Origin: an uncultured Clostridia bacterium
Lineage (GTDB): Bacteria > Bacillota > Clostridia > TANB77 > CAG-508
Length of the DNA stretch: 31,838 bases
Reading direction: 5' to 3'
NCBI GenBank assembly: GCA_948664205.1
Contig: CAPNDH010000010.1
Location: forward strand, 1,460-33,297
Made by a program: the position numbers and the translations under genes
The notes under the pieces: generated by a model
Told to the model about the DNA's origin: nothing
Databases searched by the model: none
What the model saw: the letters and a program-made list of their open reading frames with translations, nothing else
Shown: in pieces, positions 7,518 through 15,129 of the stretch
Layout: each line of letters opens with the position of its first letter
Numbering within the stretch: the stretch's first letter is position 1

Positions 7518-8748
7518 ATGAAAAAACCAGAATTATTAGCACCAGCAGGTTCATTTGAAAAAGCGAAAACAGCATTTATGTATGGAGCAGATGCAGTATA
7601 CGCAGGAACATCATCACTTTCATTAAGAACTAGAGCTGAAATGCAAGATAGTGATTTAGCAAACACAATAAAATACGCACATAGCATAGGAAAAAAAGTA
7701 TACACAGCAATAAATATATATGCTTGGGATGAAACATATGAAGAAATAAAAAAACAAGCACAAATGCTTAACGAATTAAAAGTAGATGGAATAATAGTAG
7801 CAGATGGTGGAATAGTAGAAATAATAAAAGAATATGCACCAGACGTAGAAATACATATAAGTACACAAGCAAATACAGTAAGCTACCATTCAGCAAGATT
7901 TTGGTATAATAATGGAGCAAAAAGAGTAATACTTCGGAAGAGAAATGAATAAAGAGCAAATAAAAGAATTAATAAAAAATAAGCCAGAAGACCTAGAAGT
8001 AGAAATGTTTATACATGGAGCAATATGTTTTGGATATTCAGGCAGATGCTTCTTAAGTGACTTTTTAGCAGGTAGAAGTGCAAACTTAGGAGATTGTGCA
8101 CAAAGCTGTAGATGGGCATATAATGTGTATGTAGAAGAAAAAAACAAACCAGGAAATTTAATGCCAGTAGAATATGATGATAAAGGAACATATATATTCT
8201 CATCAAAAGATATGTGCTTAATAAAAGAAATACCAGAAATAGTAGAAATGGGAGTAGACAGTTTAAAAATAGAAGGAAGACTAAAAACAGAATATTATCT
8301 AGCATCAATAGTAAATATATATAGAAATGCAATAGATGATTATATAAAAGATCCAGAAAATTATGATTATACAAAATATCTAAAAGAGATAGAAAAAACA
8401 AAAACAAGAGGACTAACAACATTTTATTTTAATGATAGAAATAATAAAGATTTCCAAGAATATGAAGGTAAACAATATAATTTAGAATATGAATTTGGTG
8501 GAAAAGTTGTAGATATACAAAATGAAAAAACAATAATAGAAATAAAAAATAAATTGAGTATTGGTGATGAATTAGAAATTATAATACCAGGAAATGTAGA
8601 GCCTGAAAAATGTATAATAGAAAAATTATGGGATATTGAAACAGATGAAGAAATAAACACAATAAATCCAGGAAAGGCTGAGCAAAAAGTAAAAATAAAA
8701 TTACCAATAAATGTGGAAAAAGGCTGGATAATAAGAAGAAAAAAATAA
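7518..8748 (+). CDS. Peptidase U32 family protein (tRNA/rRNA hydroxylation type), +1 frame disruption
   Basis: The start ATG at 7518 follows AAAGGAG. The N-terminal half (PELLAPAGSFEKAK, GADAVYAG, HISTQANT) and the second half, with the cysteine-rich signature ICFGYSGRCFLS and CAQSCRW, are typical of the U32 family. These proteins (YegQ/TrhP/RlhA group) take part in RNA hydroxylation and prephenate-dependent tRNA modification. The two halves lie in different frames. After GTA ATA CTT the frame reads CGG AAG and then soon stops. Skipping C7935 gives GGA AGA GAA ATG (VILGREM), which continues cleanly to the TAA at 8748. The corrected protein has 409 residues, normal for the family. Which RNA it acts on cannot be told from the sequence. 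Confidence 0.9.
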
Positions 8749-8749
8749 A

Positions 8750-8778
8750 TTGACATAACTTTAAAAATAGTGTATAAT
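8750..8778 (+). promoter_or_regulatory. Consensus sigma-A promoter
   Basis: TTGACA (8750-8755) and TATAAT (8773-8778) match the consensus perfectly with a 17-bp spacer, and TG stands just before the -10. It overlaps the end of the U32 gene and drives the small gene at 8808. Confidence 0.85.
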
Positions 8779-8807
8779 AGTTTTAACAAATTTATAGGAG
8801 CAAAAAT

Positions 8808-8999
8808 ATGCTTGAAAGTATGGAATATTTTTCTTACTTATTAGGTGTAGAGCCATCTTGGTTATCATTAATTGTTGCATTATTATTAATACTAGGAATA
8901 GTAAAATGCATATACCCTTGGCAACCAAAATGGAAAGCAGAAGAAACCACTAAAGAAGATGGTAGTAAAGTAACAAAATATTATAGATTGGATGAATAA
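8808..8999 (+). CDS. Small single-pass membrane protein
   Basis: The product has 63 residues and I recognise no family. One hydrophobic segment covers about residues 17-37 (WLSLIVALLLILGIVKCIY). A short soluble tail ends with EDGSKVTKYYRLDE. TAGGAG stands 8 nt before the ATG. It has its own perfect promoter and a strong hairpin directly after the stop, so it is a monocistronic, probably well-expressed unit. Confidence 0.65.
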   Translation: MLESMEYFSYLLGVEPSWLSLIVALLLILGIVKCIYPWQPKWKAEETTKEDGSKVTKYYRLDE

Positions 9000-9002
9000 A
9001 GA

Positions 9003-9040
9003 AGATGTCAGTAAGAAATTTTAATTTCTTACTGACATCT
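9003..9040 (+). terminator. Hairpin terminator after the small membrane protein gene
   Basis: AGATGTCAGTAAGAAATT pairs perfectly with AATTTCTTACTGACATCT around a two-base centre. The following T-tract is short (TTTAC). Confidence 0.65.
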
Positions 9041-9063
9041 TTACATAAATCACGATAAAACAC

Positions 9064-9092
9064 TTGACATTTTATGTAACATAAAATATAAT
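9064..9092 (+). promoter_or_regulatory. Consensus promoter with a perfect palindrome in the spacer
   Basis: TTGACA (9064-9069) and TATAAT (9087-9092) are 17 bp apart. The spacer is filled by the palindrome ATTTTATGTAACATAAAAT (9069-9087), which ought to bind a dimeric regulator. The TTATGTAA core recurs in five to six other promoters of this window. Confidence 0.8.
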
Positions 9093-9125
9093 ATATAAAA
9101 TATTATTTCATAAGGAGGATTTATC

Positions 9126-9368
9126 ATGATTAATGCACAAGAAGCAAGAAGACGAAGTGGAGATCATTTATCGAAATGGACAATTGGAGATACACTCCAA
9201 GAAATGAAGATTAACCGGAAGATTAAATCTGCTTTAAAACAACAAATCAATTATGTGGATATTTATTATCTTAGACCTAATGTAGAAGAAAAGCTTATAA
9301 AGGTGTATAGATATGGAATTGAAAAATGTGGATGGTTCGGATTGACTAGAAATATAATAAAATGGTAA
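9126..9368 (+). CDS. Small hypothetical protein, TTATGTAA-promoter class
   Basis: The product has 80 residues. The start (INAQEARRRS) and the layout of helix, basic middle and strand (NYVDIYYL) recall small phage-type proteins that begin with MNAKEAR, but this is a loose similarity. No function can be assigned. The ribosome site is a perfect AAGGAGG. Codon 31 (9216-9218) is CGG followed by A, read here without any frame break. The +1 frame would stop after six codons. Base composition is more balanced than in the neighbouring murB. It has its own promoter and terminator, so it is an isolated cassette. Confidence 0.65.
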   Translation: MINAQEARRRSGDHLSKWTIGDTLQEMKINRKIKSALKQQINYVDIYYLRPNVEEKLIKVYRYGIEKCGWFGLTRNIIKW

Positions 9369-9376
9369 ATCGATAA

Positions 9377-9416
9377 AAAAGAAAGTACAGGGAAATAATT
9401 TCACTGTACTTTCTTT
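9377..9416 (+). terminator. Terminator after the 9126 gene
   Basis: AAAAGAAAGTACAG pairs with CTGTACTTTCTTTT around a 13-nt loop, and the right arm runs into further T residues. Confidence 0.8.
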
Positions 9417-9514
9417 TTGTAATTCAAATAAAATAAAAATTATACTTAAGCTGTCATATATATTATACAATATTCTACAAAATTTGCAAGTATATATAAA
9501 ATTATAAAAAAACA

Positions 9515-9543
9515 TTGTAAAAATTAATATAAAATGATAAAAT
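9515..9543 (+). promoter_or_regulatory. Promoter candidate for murB
   Basis: TTGTAA (9515-9520) and TAAAAT (9538-9543) are 17 bp apart, about 65 nt before the murB start. The remaining part of the 230-bp gap is plain AT-rich DNA. Confidence 0.45.
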
Positions 9544-9607
9544 AAAAACCAATAACAAGAATAAACTTAAATCTAAAAAGCATATATAAAATTAAGAGGT
9601 GTTATAT

Positions 9608-10514
9608 TTGAATATAGAAGAAATATATGAAATTTTAACAAAAGAAATAAAAGATAGTATAGTTTATAAAAATGAACCAATGAGCAAACATACATCATTT
9701 AAAATTGGTGGAAATGCAGACATATATGTTAAAGTAAAAACAATAGAAGATATAAAAATTGTTTTAAAAGTTGCAAATGAAAACAACATTCCAATTACCA
9801 TTATAGGAAATGGAAGTAATGTATTAGTAAAAGATAATGGAATACGTGGTATAGTAATACGGAATAGATATACAAGATATTGAAGTAGAAGGTGAAACAG
9901 TAGTAGCAGGTGCAGGTGTAAAACTAGCAATGTTAGGTACAATTACACAAAAAAATGAATTAACAGGTTTCGAATTTGCAGCAGGAATTCCAGGAACTAT
10001 AGGTGGAGCAGTAAGAATGAATGCAGGTGCTTATGGAGGAGAGTTCTCTAATATAGTAGAAAAAGTTACTTGTATTACACGAAATGGAATAATAAAAGAA
10101 TTATCAAAAGAAGATTTACAATTTTCATATAGACATAGCAGATTTATAGAAAATGACGAAATTGTATTAACTGCTACATTAAAATTGCAAAAAGGTAATA
10201 TTGAAGAAATAAAAAATAAAATGGACGAATTAATGCTTGCAAGAAAAACAAAGCAACCACTAGAACTTCCAAGTGCAGGAAGTACCTTTAAAAGAGGAAG
10301 TGACTTTTATGCTTCAAAAATAATAGAAGAAGCAGGCCTAAAAGGTTACAAAGTAGGGGGAGCACAAGTTTCAGAAAAGCACGCAGGCTTTGTAGTAAAT
10401 ATAGGAAATGCCACAGCAAAAGACGTTTTAGATTTAACAGACTACATGAAAAAAGTAGTATACGAAAAATTTGGTAAAAAGTTAGAGCTAGAAGTTGAAG
10501 TAATAGGGGAGTAA
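9608..10514 (+). CDS. murB: UDP-N-acetylenolpyruvoylglucosamine reductase (MurB), +1 frame disruption
   Basis: MurB reduces UDP-GlcNAc-enolpyruvate to UDP-MurNAc with FAD and NADPH, an essential peptidoglycan step in the cytoplasm. I chose TTG at 9608 because AGAGGTG ends 6 nt upstream; a GTG at 9599 lies inside that site. Motifs are HTSFKIGG, GNGSNVLV, GFEFAAGIPGTIGGA, MNAGAYGGE, SYRHS and PSAGSTFKR. The frame breaks after GTA ATA: the next codon is CGG (C9860), and the frame soon hits TGA. Skipping the C gives GGA ATA GAT (GIVIGIDIQ) and an open frame to 10514. The corrected length is 301 residues, standard for MurB. It sits 33 bp before yvcK, a common neighbour in Firmicutes. Confidence 0.95.
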
Positions 10515-10547
10515 CTTAAAATAGTAAACAAGAAAGGAAACAAAAAA

Positions 10548-12134
10548 ATGAAAGGTTTTTTAAAATGGTTTAGTAATGGTTCAAAAATGAAAAGATGGCT
10601 AGTAGTAATACTTATAGGAATTCTACTTGCATCATATGGAATGGTAAACATAGTAATAGAAAAAGAACTTAACTTTGGAGAAGTAGCAAAAATAATATTA
10701 AGCTTTGTTATAGGTTTTACATTCGTTATAGTTGGAATAATATTTATGCAAAAAAGAACATTAGAGTTATTTGTACAAGAAACTGACACAAGAGAAGAAG
10801 CAAAAGGTGGAAATGTAAAATCATTAATATTCAATAAAAAAGTATATGATGAGGGTCCAAATATAGTAGTAATAGGTGGAGGAGCAGGACTAGACTCTGT
10901 TTTAAAAGGACTAAAAAATTATACAAATAATATAACAGCAATAGTTACTGTTTCAGATTATGGAAAAGCAGCAACAGATTCAAGAAAAATGCTTGAAACT
11001 CTACCATTAGATGATATAAAAGATAGTTTTGTAGCTTTATCAAGTAATGAAGCGGTAATGAATGGACTATTAAACTACAAATTTAATTCTGGAAGGCTAA
11101 AAGAAATGTCTTTTGGAGATATATATTTATTAGCAATGAAAGAGCTATATGGAGACTTTACTTCATCAATAGAACAAAGTAAACATGTATTAAATATGAC
11201 AGGAAAAGTATTACCAGTAACCTTAGAAGCAATAGATATTTGTGCAGAATTAGAAGATGGGACAGTAATAGAAAATAAAGATGAAATACCAGAAGTTGTT
11301 ACAAGAAAAGTAAGTAAAATAAACAGAGTATTTATAAGCCCATCAAACTGTATGCCAGCACCAGGAGTAATAGATGCAATAAACAAAGCAGATGCAATAA
11401 TAATAGGGCCAGGAAGTTTATATACAAATGTTATACCAAACCTTTTAGTAAAAGGTGTTGCAAAAGCAATTAAAGAAAATAAAGGATTTAAAATATATAT
11501 TAGTAATATAATGACAGAGCCTGGTCAAACAGATAATTATTCATTATCTGAACATATAAAAGCTATTAATGAACATGCAGGAAAAGGAATAATAGATTAC
11601 TGTATATATGACACAGGAGAAATTGTACCAGAATTTGTTAGAAGATATAATAGAGAAGGTCAAGACTTAGTAGAACAAGATACAGCAAAAGCAAAAGAAG
11701 AAGGAATAAAACTTATTCAAAGAAATTTATCACATATTGATGGAGAATTCATTCGCCATAACCCAGATGCAATAGCTTCTTCAATAATAGAACTAATATG
11801 TGAAGATATGAAATTTAGAGATATGGAAAATGACTCAAGATATGTAATGTTAAACTCAAGATTAAAAGACACCAAAAAGAAACTAAAAACAACAATGCCA
11901 ATACAAAAAACATCTAAATCAAAACATATAAAAAATGAAAGACAAAGTAAATTTGCAATGAAATATCAAGAAAGAATAGATTCAATAAAACAAAGTGATG
12001 CAAAAACACAAAAAAGAAAAGAAGAAAAAATAAACCAAATAATAAAAAGAAAAGAAAATACAGCAGTAGAAACAAAAACAAAAGAAAAGAAACAACCAGC
12101 AAAAAAGAAAAGTACAGTAAAACCAAAGCATTAA
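10548..12134 (+). CDS. yvcK: YvcK/CofD-like protein with N-terminal membrane segments
   Basis: YvcK proteins bind UDP-sugars and support cell shape and gluconeogenic growth in Bacillus. The product has 528 residues, against about 320 for classic YvcK. Two hydrophobic segments (about 17-36 and 48-67) precede the domain. GGGAGLDSVLKGLK starts at residue 110, and PGSLYTN and EPGQTDNY are recognisable. The usual DDGGSSG-type loop is replaced by SDYGKAATD at 136-144, so the binding site has diverged. The last 80 residues or so form a highly basic, Lys-rich disordered tail. The murB-yvcK order is conserved in Firmicutes, but rapZ and whiA are absent here. No CGG codon occurs in it. Confidence 0.85.
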   Translation: MKGFLKWFSNGSKMKRWLVVILIGILLASYGMVNIVIEKELNFGEVAKIILSFVIGFTFVIVGIIFMQKRTLELFVQETDTREEAKGGNVKSLIFNKKVYDEGPNIVVIGGGAGLDSVLKGLKNYTNNITAIVTVSDYGKAATDSRKMLETLPLDDIKDSFVALSSNEAVMNGLLNYKFNSGRLKEMSFGDIYLLAMKELYGDFTSSIEQSKHVLNMTGKVLPVTLEAIDICAELEDGTVIENKDEIPEVVTRKVSKINRVFISPSNCMPAPGVIDAINKADAIIIGPGSLYTNVIPNLLVKGVAKAIKENKGFKIYISNIMTEPGQTDNYSLSEHIKAINEHAGKGIIDYCIYDTGEIVPEFVRRYNREGQDLVEQDTAKAKEEGIKLIQRNLSHIDGEFIRHNPDAIASSIIELICEDMKFRDMENDSRYVMLNSRLKDTKKKLKTTMPIQKTSKSKHIKNERQSKFAMKYQERIDSIKQSDAKTQKRKEEKINQIIKRKENTAVETKTKEKKQPAKKKSTVKPKH

Positions 12135-12140
12135 TAAATT

Positions 12141-12239
12141 AGAGGTTGGAAGTTAGAAGTTGGAAGTTGGAATATAGGGTAAATACTCCGAAGAAATTAC
12201 CCTAAAATCTAACTTCCAACCTCCAACTTCCAACTTCTA
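12141..12239. repeat. GAAGTTGG inverted-repeat hairpin between yvcK and the debranching enzyme gene
   Basis: The left arm (12141-12172) consists of GAGGTTGGA and AGTTGGA units. The right arm (12209-12239) carries CTAACTTCCAAC and CTCCAACTTCC units in inverse order. Inner words GGGTAA and TTACCC also pair, so the whole could fold into one long hairpin. It is the short form of the element at 1085-1323. It may act as a transcription terminator or attenuator between the two genes. Confidence 0.65.
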
Positions 12240-12255
12240 TAAAGGGAGTACACAA

Positions 12256-14260
12256 ATGAAATTTGAAAATATAACATTAGATGAAGGATTAAATAAAGAA
12301 TGGCTCATAACAAATGGAATAGGAGGCTATGCAAGCTCTACTATAATACGGAGCAAATACTAGAAGATATCATGGCCTTTTGGTAGCGCCACTTTCGCCA
12401 CCAGGAAAAAGAAACTTAATATTATCAAAAGTTGATGAAAGTATAGAAATAGAAGGTAAAAAATATGATATATATACAAATATAGGAAAAACATATATAT
12501 CAGAAGGTTACAGATACTTAAATAGTTTTCAAAAAGAGTATATACCAATATACACATATAAAGTAGAAGATATAATTATAAAAAAATATATCTGTATGGA
12601 ACATGGGAAAAATACAGTAGTAATATTATATAAAGTATTTAATACCAATAAAAAAGCAAAACTAATATTAACACCGCTACTAAACTTTAGAGATTTTCAT
12701 AGAGATTCTTTTAATCATGAATTTGATATAGAACAACAAGAAGTAAATAGAAAATTAAAAGTAGTAATAGACAAAAATAGCGAAACACCAATTTATATAA
12801 ATGTATCAGAAGGAAAATATATAAAACATGAAAATGACAGCTTTAAAAATATGTTTTATATAGAAGAAGAAAAAAGAGGATTTGGAGCAGAAGAAAATCA
12901 TGCAATTGTAGGAAGATATGAAATAGAAATTAATCCAAATGAACAAAAAGATATAACATTTGTAGCATCATTAGAAAATAATATAGAAGAAATAGATGCT
13001 TTCAAAATAATAAACAACGAAATAGCTAGAATTACTGAACTAGTATATGATTCTCATTTAGAAGAAACTAATAAAGATAAAGATTTAATAAAAAATTATA
13101 TAATATCAGCTGATAATTTTGTTGTATATAGGCCATCTTTTAAGCTACACACAATAATTGCAGGTTACCCATGGTTTTTAGATTGGGGAAGAGATACTCT
13201 AATATCTTTTGAAGGCTTACTTCTAAAAACAAGAAGATATGAAATAGCAAAAGAAGTACTATTAACTACCATAAGAGATATAAAATATGGTTTAGTACCA
13301 AATGGATATTCTGGTTACGATAATAGACCTTTATATAATAGTGTAGATAGCTCACTGTTGCTATTTGAACAAATTCAAAAATATATAAATTACACAGGAG
13401 ACTACAATTTTATAAAAGAAAAAATATATCCAATATTAGAACAAATTATAGATTCATATTGTAATGGAATAGATATTGACAACAATAATATTTATTTAGA
13501 TGAAGATGGACTAATATCTTCAGGAACTGAAGCAACACAAAATACATGGATGGATGCAAAAATAGGAAATTATGTAGTAACGCCAAGAAATGGAAAAGCA
13601 GTAGAAATAAATGCAATGTGGTACAACAGCTTAAAAATAATGGAAGATTTAAGTTCTAAATTTAAAACAAAGCAAAATAGTACAAAATATAAAAAGCTTG
13701 CAGAAAAATGCAAAAAAAGTTTTGAAGAAAAATTCTATAATAAAAGAAGAAAATGTTTATATGATGTATTAGGCGATAAAAAGATAAGACCAAATCAACT
13801 ATTTGCGTTAAGCTTAACATACCCAGTAATAGAGCCATCTTCTGAAATGGCAAAAGAAATGTTTAATACTGTAACAAAAAAACTTTTAAACAATTATGGA
13901 TTAAAAACATTAGCAAAAGGGGAAGAAAACTACGTAGAAAAATACGAAGGAGATAGTTTTAAAAGAGACATGAGCTACCACCAAGGAATAACATGGCCAT
14001 GGCTACTCGGAATATATTATGATAGTTTCAAAAAAATAGTAAAGGAAGAAAAGAATAAAACAAAAAAGAAAGAGCTAGAAGAACAATTAACAAGATTTGT
14101 ACAAAATGTGGAAAAAATATTCACAAAAGAATTCACACAAGGAAAAACAGTAGGAGGAATAGCAGAGCTATATGACTCAGTAAAACCACATGATGCAAAA
14201 GGCACAATTCAGCAAGCATGGAGCATAGCAGAAGTATTTAGAATAATATTAGAAAACTAA
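12256..14260 (+). CDS. Glycogen debranching enzyme (amylo-alpha-1,6-glucosidase), +1 frame disruption
   Basis: The enzyme removes alpha-1,6 branches from glycogen-like polymers in the cytoplasm. The N-terminal part (WLITNGIGGYASST) begins at ATG 12256 after AAAGGGAG. At codon 32 the frame reads CGG (C12349) and soon meets TAG. Skipping the C gives GGA GCA AAT ACT AGA AGA, the family's conserved GANTRRYHGLL segment. The corrected protein has 667 residues, normal for the prokaryotic type. The catalytic region shows WFLDWGRD (306-313), SGTEATQNTWMDA, VEINAMWYN and YHQGITWPW. An in-frame CTC GGA (LLGIYYD) shows that CGGA as such is tolerated. Pgi is encoded 4 kb away and would use the released glucose units after phosphorylation. 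Confidence 0.93.
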
Positions 14261-14300
14261 GAAAAAGAGAATTTAAAATATGTTATTTAAATTTGAAACT

Positions 14301-14353
14301 GTAGGGGCTTAATCGGTAAGGAATACCTAAGAGAATTTACCGAATTACGCCCT
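14301..14353 (+). repeat. GTAGGGGC-type dispersed repeat
   Basis: This is the best-preserved copy: GTAGGGGCTTAATCGGTAAG, then GAATACCTAAGAGAATT, then TACCGAATTACGCCC. GGGGC and GCCCT-type ends are complementary, and TAATCGGTAA faces TTACCGAATTA, giving an imperfect hairpin after the debranching enzyme gene. Confidence 0.7.
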
Positions 14354-14393
14354 CTTTTGATAAAAAATGTAGAAATTTGTAGAAAAAATTTTC

Positions 14394-14422
14394 TTGTATT
14401 TATTAACCATATAGTATATAAT
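14394..14422 (+). promoter_or_regulatory. Promoter of the toxin-antitoxin locus
   Basis: TTGTAT (14394-14399) and TATAAT (14417-14422) are 17 bp apart. AAAGGAGAG follows just before the first antitoxin ATG. The spacer does not contain the TTATGTAA element. Confidence 0.65.
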
Positions 14423-14450
14423 AACAATAAGCATAAAGGAGAGAAAAACA

Positions 14451-14594
14451 ATGAGAAGATTTACAATAGAAGATGAAAAAAGATTAATGCCATTTGTAGA
14501 AGAAGCGATTAGATATACAGAAGAACATGGAACATATACTGAAGAAGAATTTTGGAAATTAATAGAAGAAGATGAAAGGAGAGAAGAAAATTAA
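14451..14594 (+). CDS. Small antitoxin-like protein, copy 1
   Basis: The product has 47 residues and is very acidic, rich in Glu. It starts MRRFTIEDEKRLMPF and ends with HGTYTEEEFWKLIEEDERR plus EEN. It shares a 65-bp identical DNA segment with the next gene, so the two arose by duplication. The next gene's ATG follows its TAA directly. Its position before a ParE/RelE-like toxin gene and its size suggest an antitoxin, but it lacks a clear DNA-binding domain. The truncated end suggests that copy 1 is the derived one. Confidence 0.6.
   Translation: MRRFTIEDEKRLMPFVEEAIRYTEEHGTYTEEEFWKLIEEDERREEN
14520..14584 (+). repeat. 65-bp direct repeat, first copy (second at 14664-14728)
   Basis: The segment starting GAAGAACATGGAACATATAC and ending GATGAAAGGAGAGA is identical in both copies, which lie 144 bp apart, the length of antitoxin copy 1. 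The second copy spans 14664-14728. An AAGGAG word at its end provides a ribosome site in both copies: in copy 1 for the next gene, in copy 2 for the toxin. Confidence 0.9.
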
Positions 14595-14813
14595 ATGAGA
14601 AAACTTAGCCAAGAAGATATAGAAATATTTACTATGCTAGCAGAAGAAGCAGAAAGAGATATAGAAGAACATGGAACATATACTGAAGAAGAATTTTGGA
14701 AATTAATAGAAGAAGATGAAAGGAGAGAGAAGTTATACAAAAAAAGAAATACTATAAAATTGAATATGGAAAGATGTTTAGAAAAGATATCAAAAAGATT
14801 CGTAAGAGTTTAG
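14595..14813 (+). CDS. Small antitoxin-like protein, copy 2
   Basis: The product has 72 residues. Its first 45 or so resemble copy 1, and residues 24-45 are nearly identical. The tail (from about EKLYKKRNT on) is basic and is read from DNA that, in another frame, encodes the start of the toxin. The extension therefore looks like read-out past an original antitoxin end rather than a true domain. The ribosome site lies in the repeat of copy 1. Overlap with the toxin gene is at least 40 bp, longer than usual for such pairs. Confidence 0.6.
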   Translation: MRKLSQEDIEIFTMLAEEAERDIEEHGTYTEEEFWKLIEEDERREKLYKKRNTIKLNMERCLEKISKRFVRV

Positions 14814-15067
14814 ATTATTCATATAAAAACTCTTACGAAAAACTAAAAAATGAAATGCGAAGTAAACTGAATTTTTTAAAGGAAAATCCATATCTATATC
14901 AATGTCTAGATGATAATGAAACCAAAAGAAGATTTTTTATTCAAAAATATATTGTTATTTATAATGTAAAAAATAATAAAATTAAAATTCTAAGAATATT
15001 ATTTCAAAAATCAAATTATTATAAAAAAATCTATATGAAAACTAAAAAACAAAAATCCCTAAAATAA
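14774..15067 (+). CDS. ParE/RelE-superfamily toxin
   Basis: Members of this superfamily either cut mRNA on the ribosome or block gyrase. The ATG at 14774 gives 97 residues. The core reads FRKDIKKIRKSLDYSY, then NPYLYQCLDDN, RRFFIQKYIVIYNV and KIKILRILFQKSNYY, the usual strand pattern. The family normally begins with an MYKIEY-type strand. Here YYKIEYGK is encoded in frame upstream of the ATG, and an AAGGAG site stands 10 nt before an ATA codon at 14735. Translation may therefore start at that ATA, or the original start codon was lost, leaving a shortened and possibly weak toxin. Confidence 0.72.
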   Translation: MFRKDIKKIRKSLDYSYKNSYEKLKNEMRSKLNFLKENPYLYQCLDDNETKRRFFIQKYIVIYNVKNNKIKILRILFQKSNYYKKIYMKTKKQKSLK

Positions 15068-15129
15068 CTTGAATTTAATAATATAAAATGATAATATAAA
15101 AGCGTAAAAGAAAGGAATTTACGTTTATT

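Noticed and set aside
9599..9601. GTG start for murB
   Set aside because: It overlaps the AGAGGTG ribosome site; TTG at 9608 is spaced correctly.
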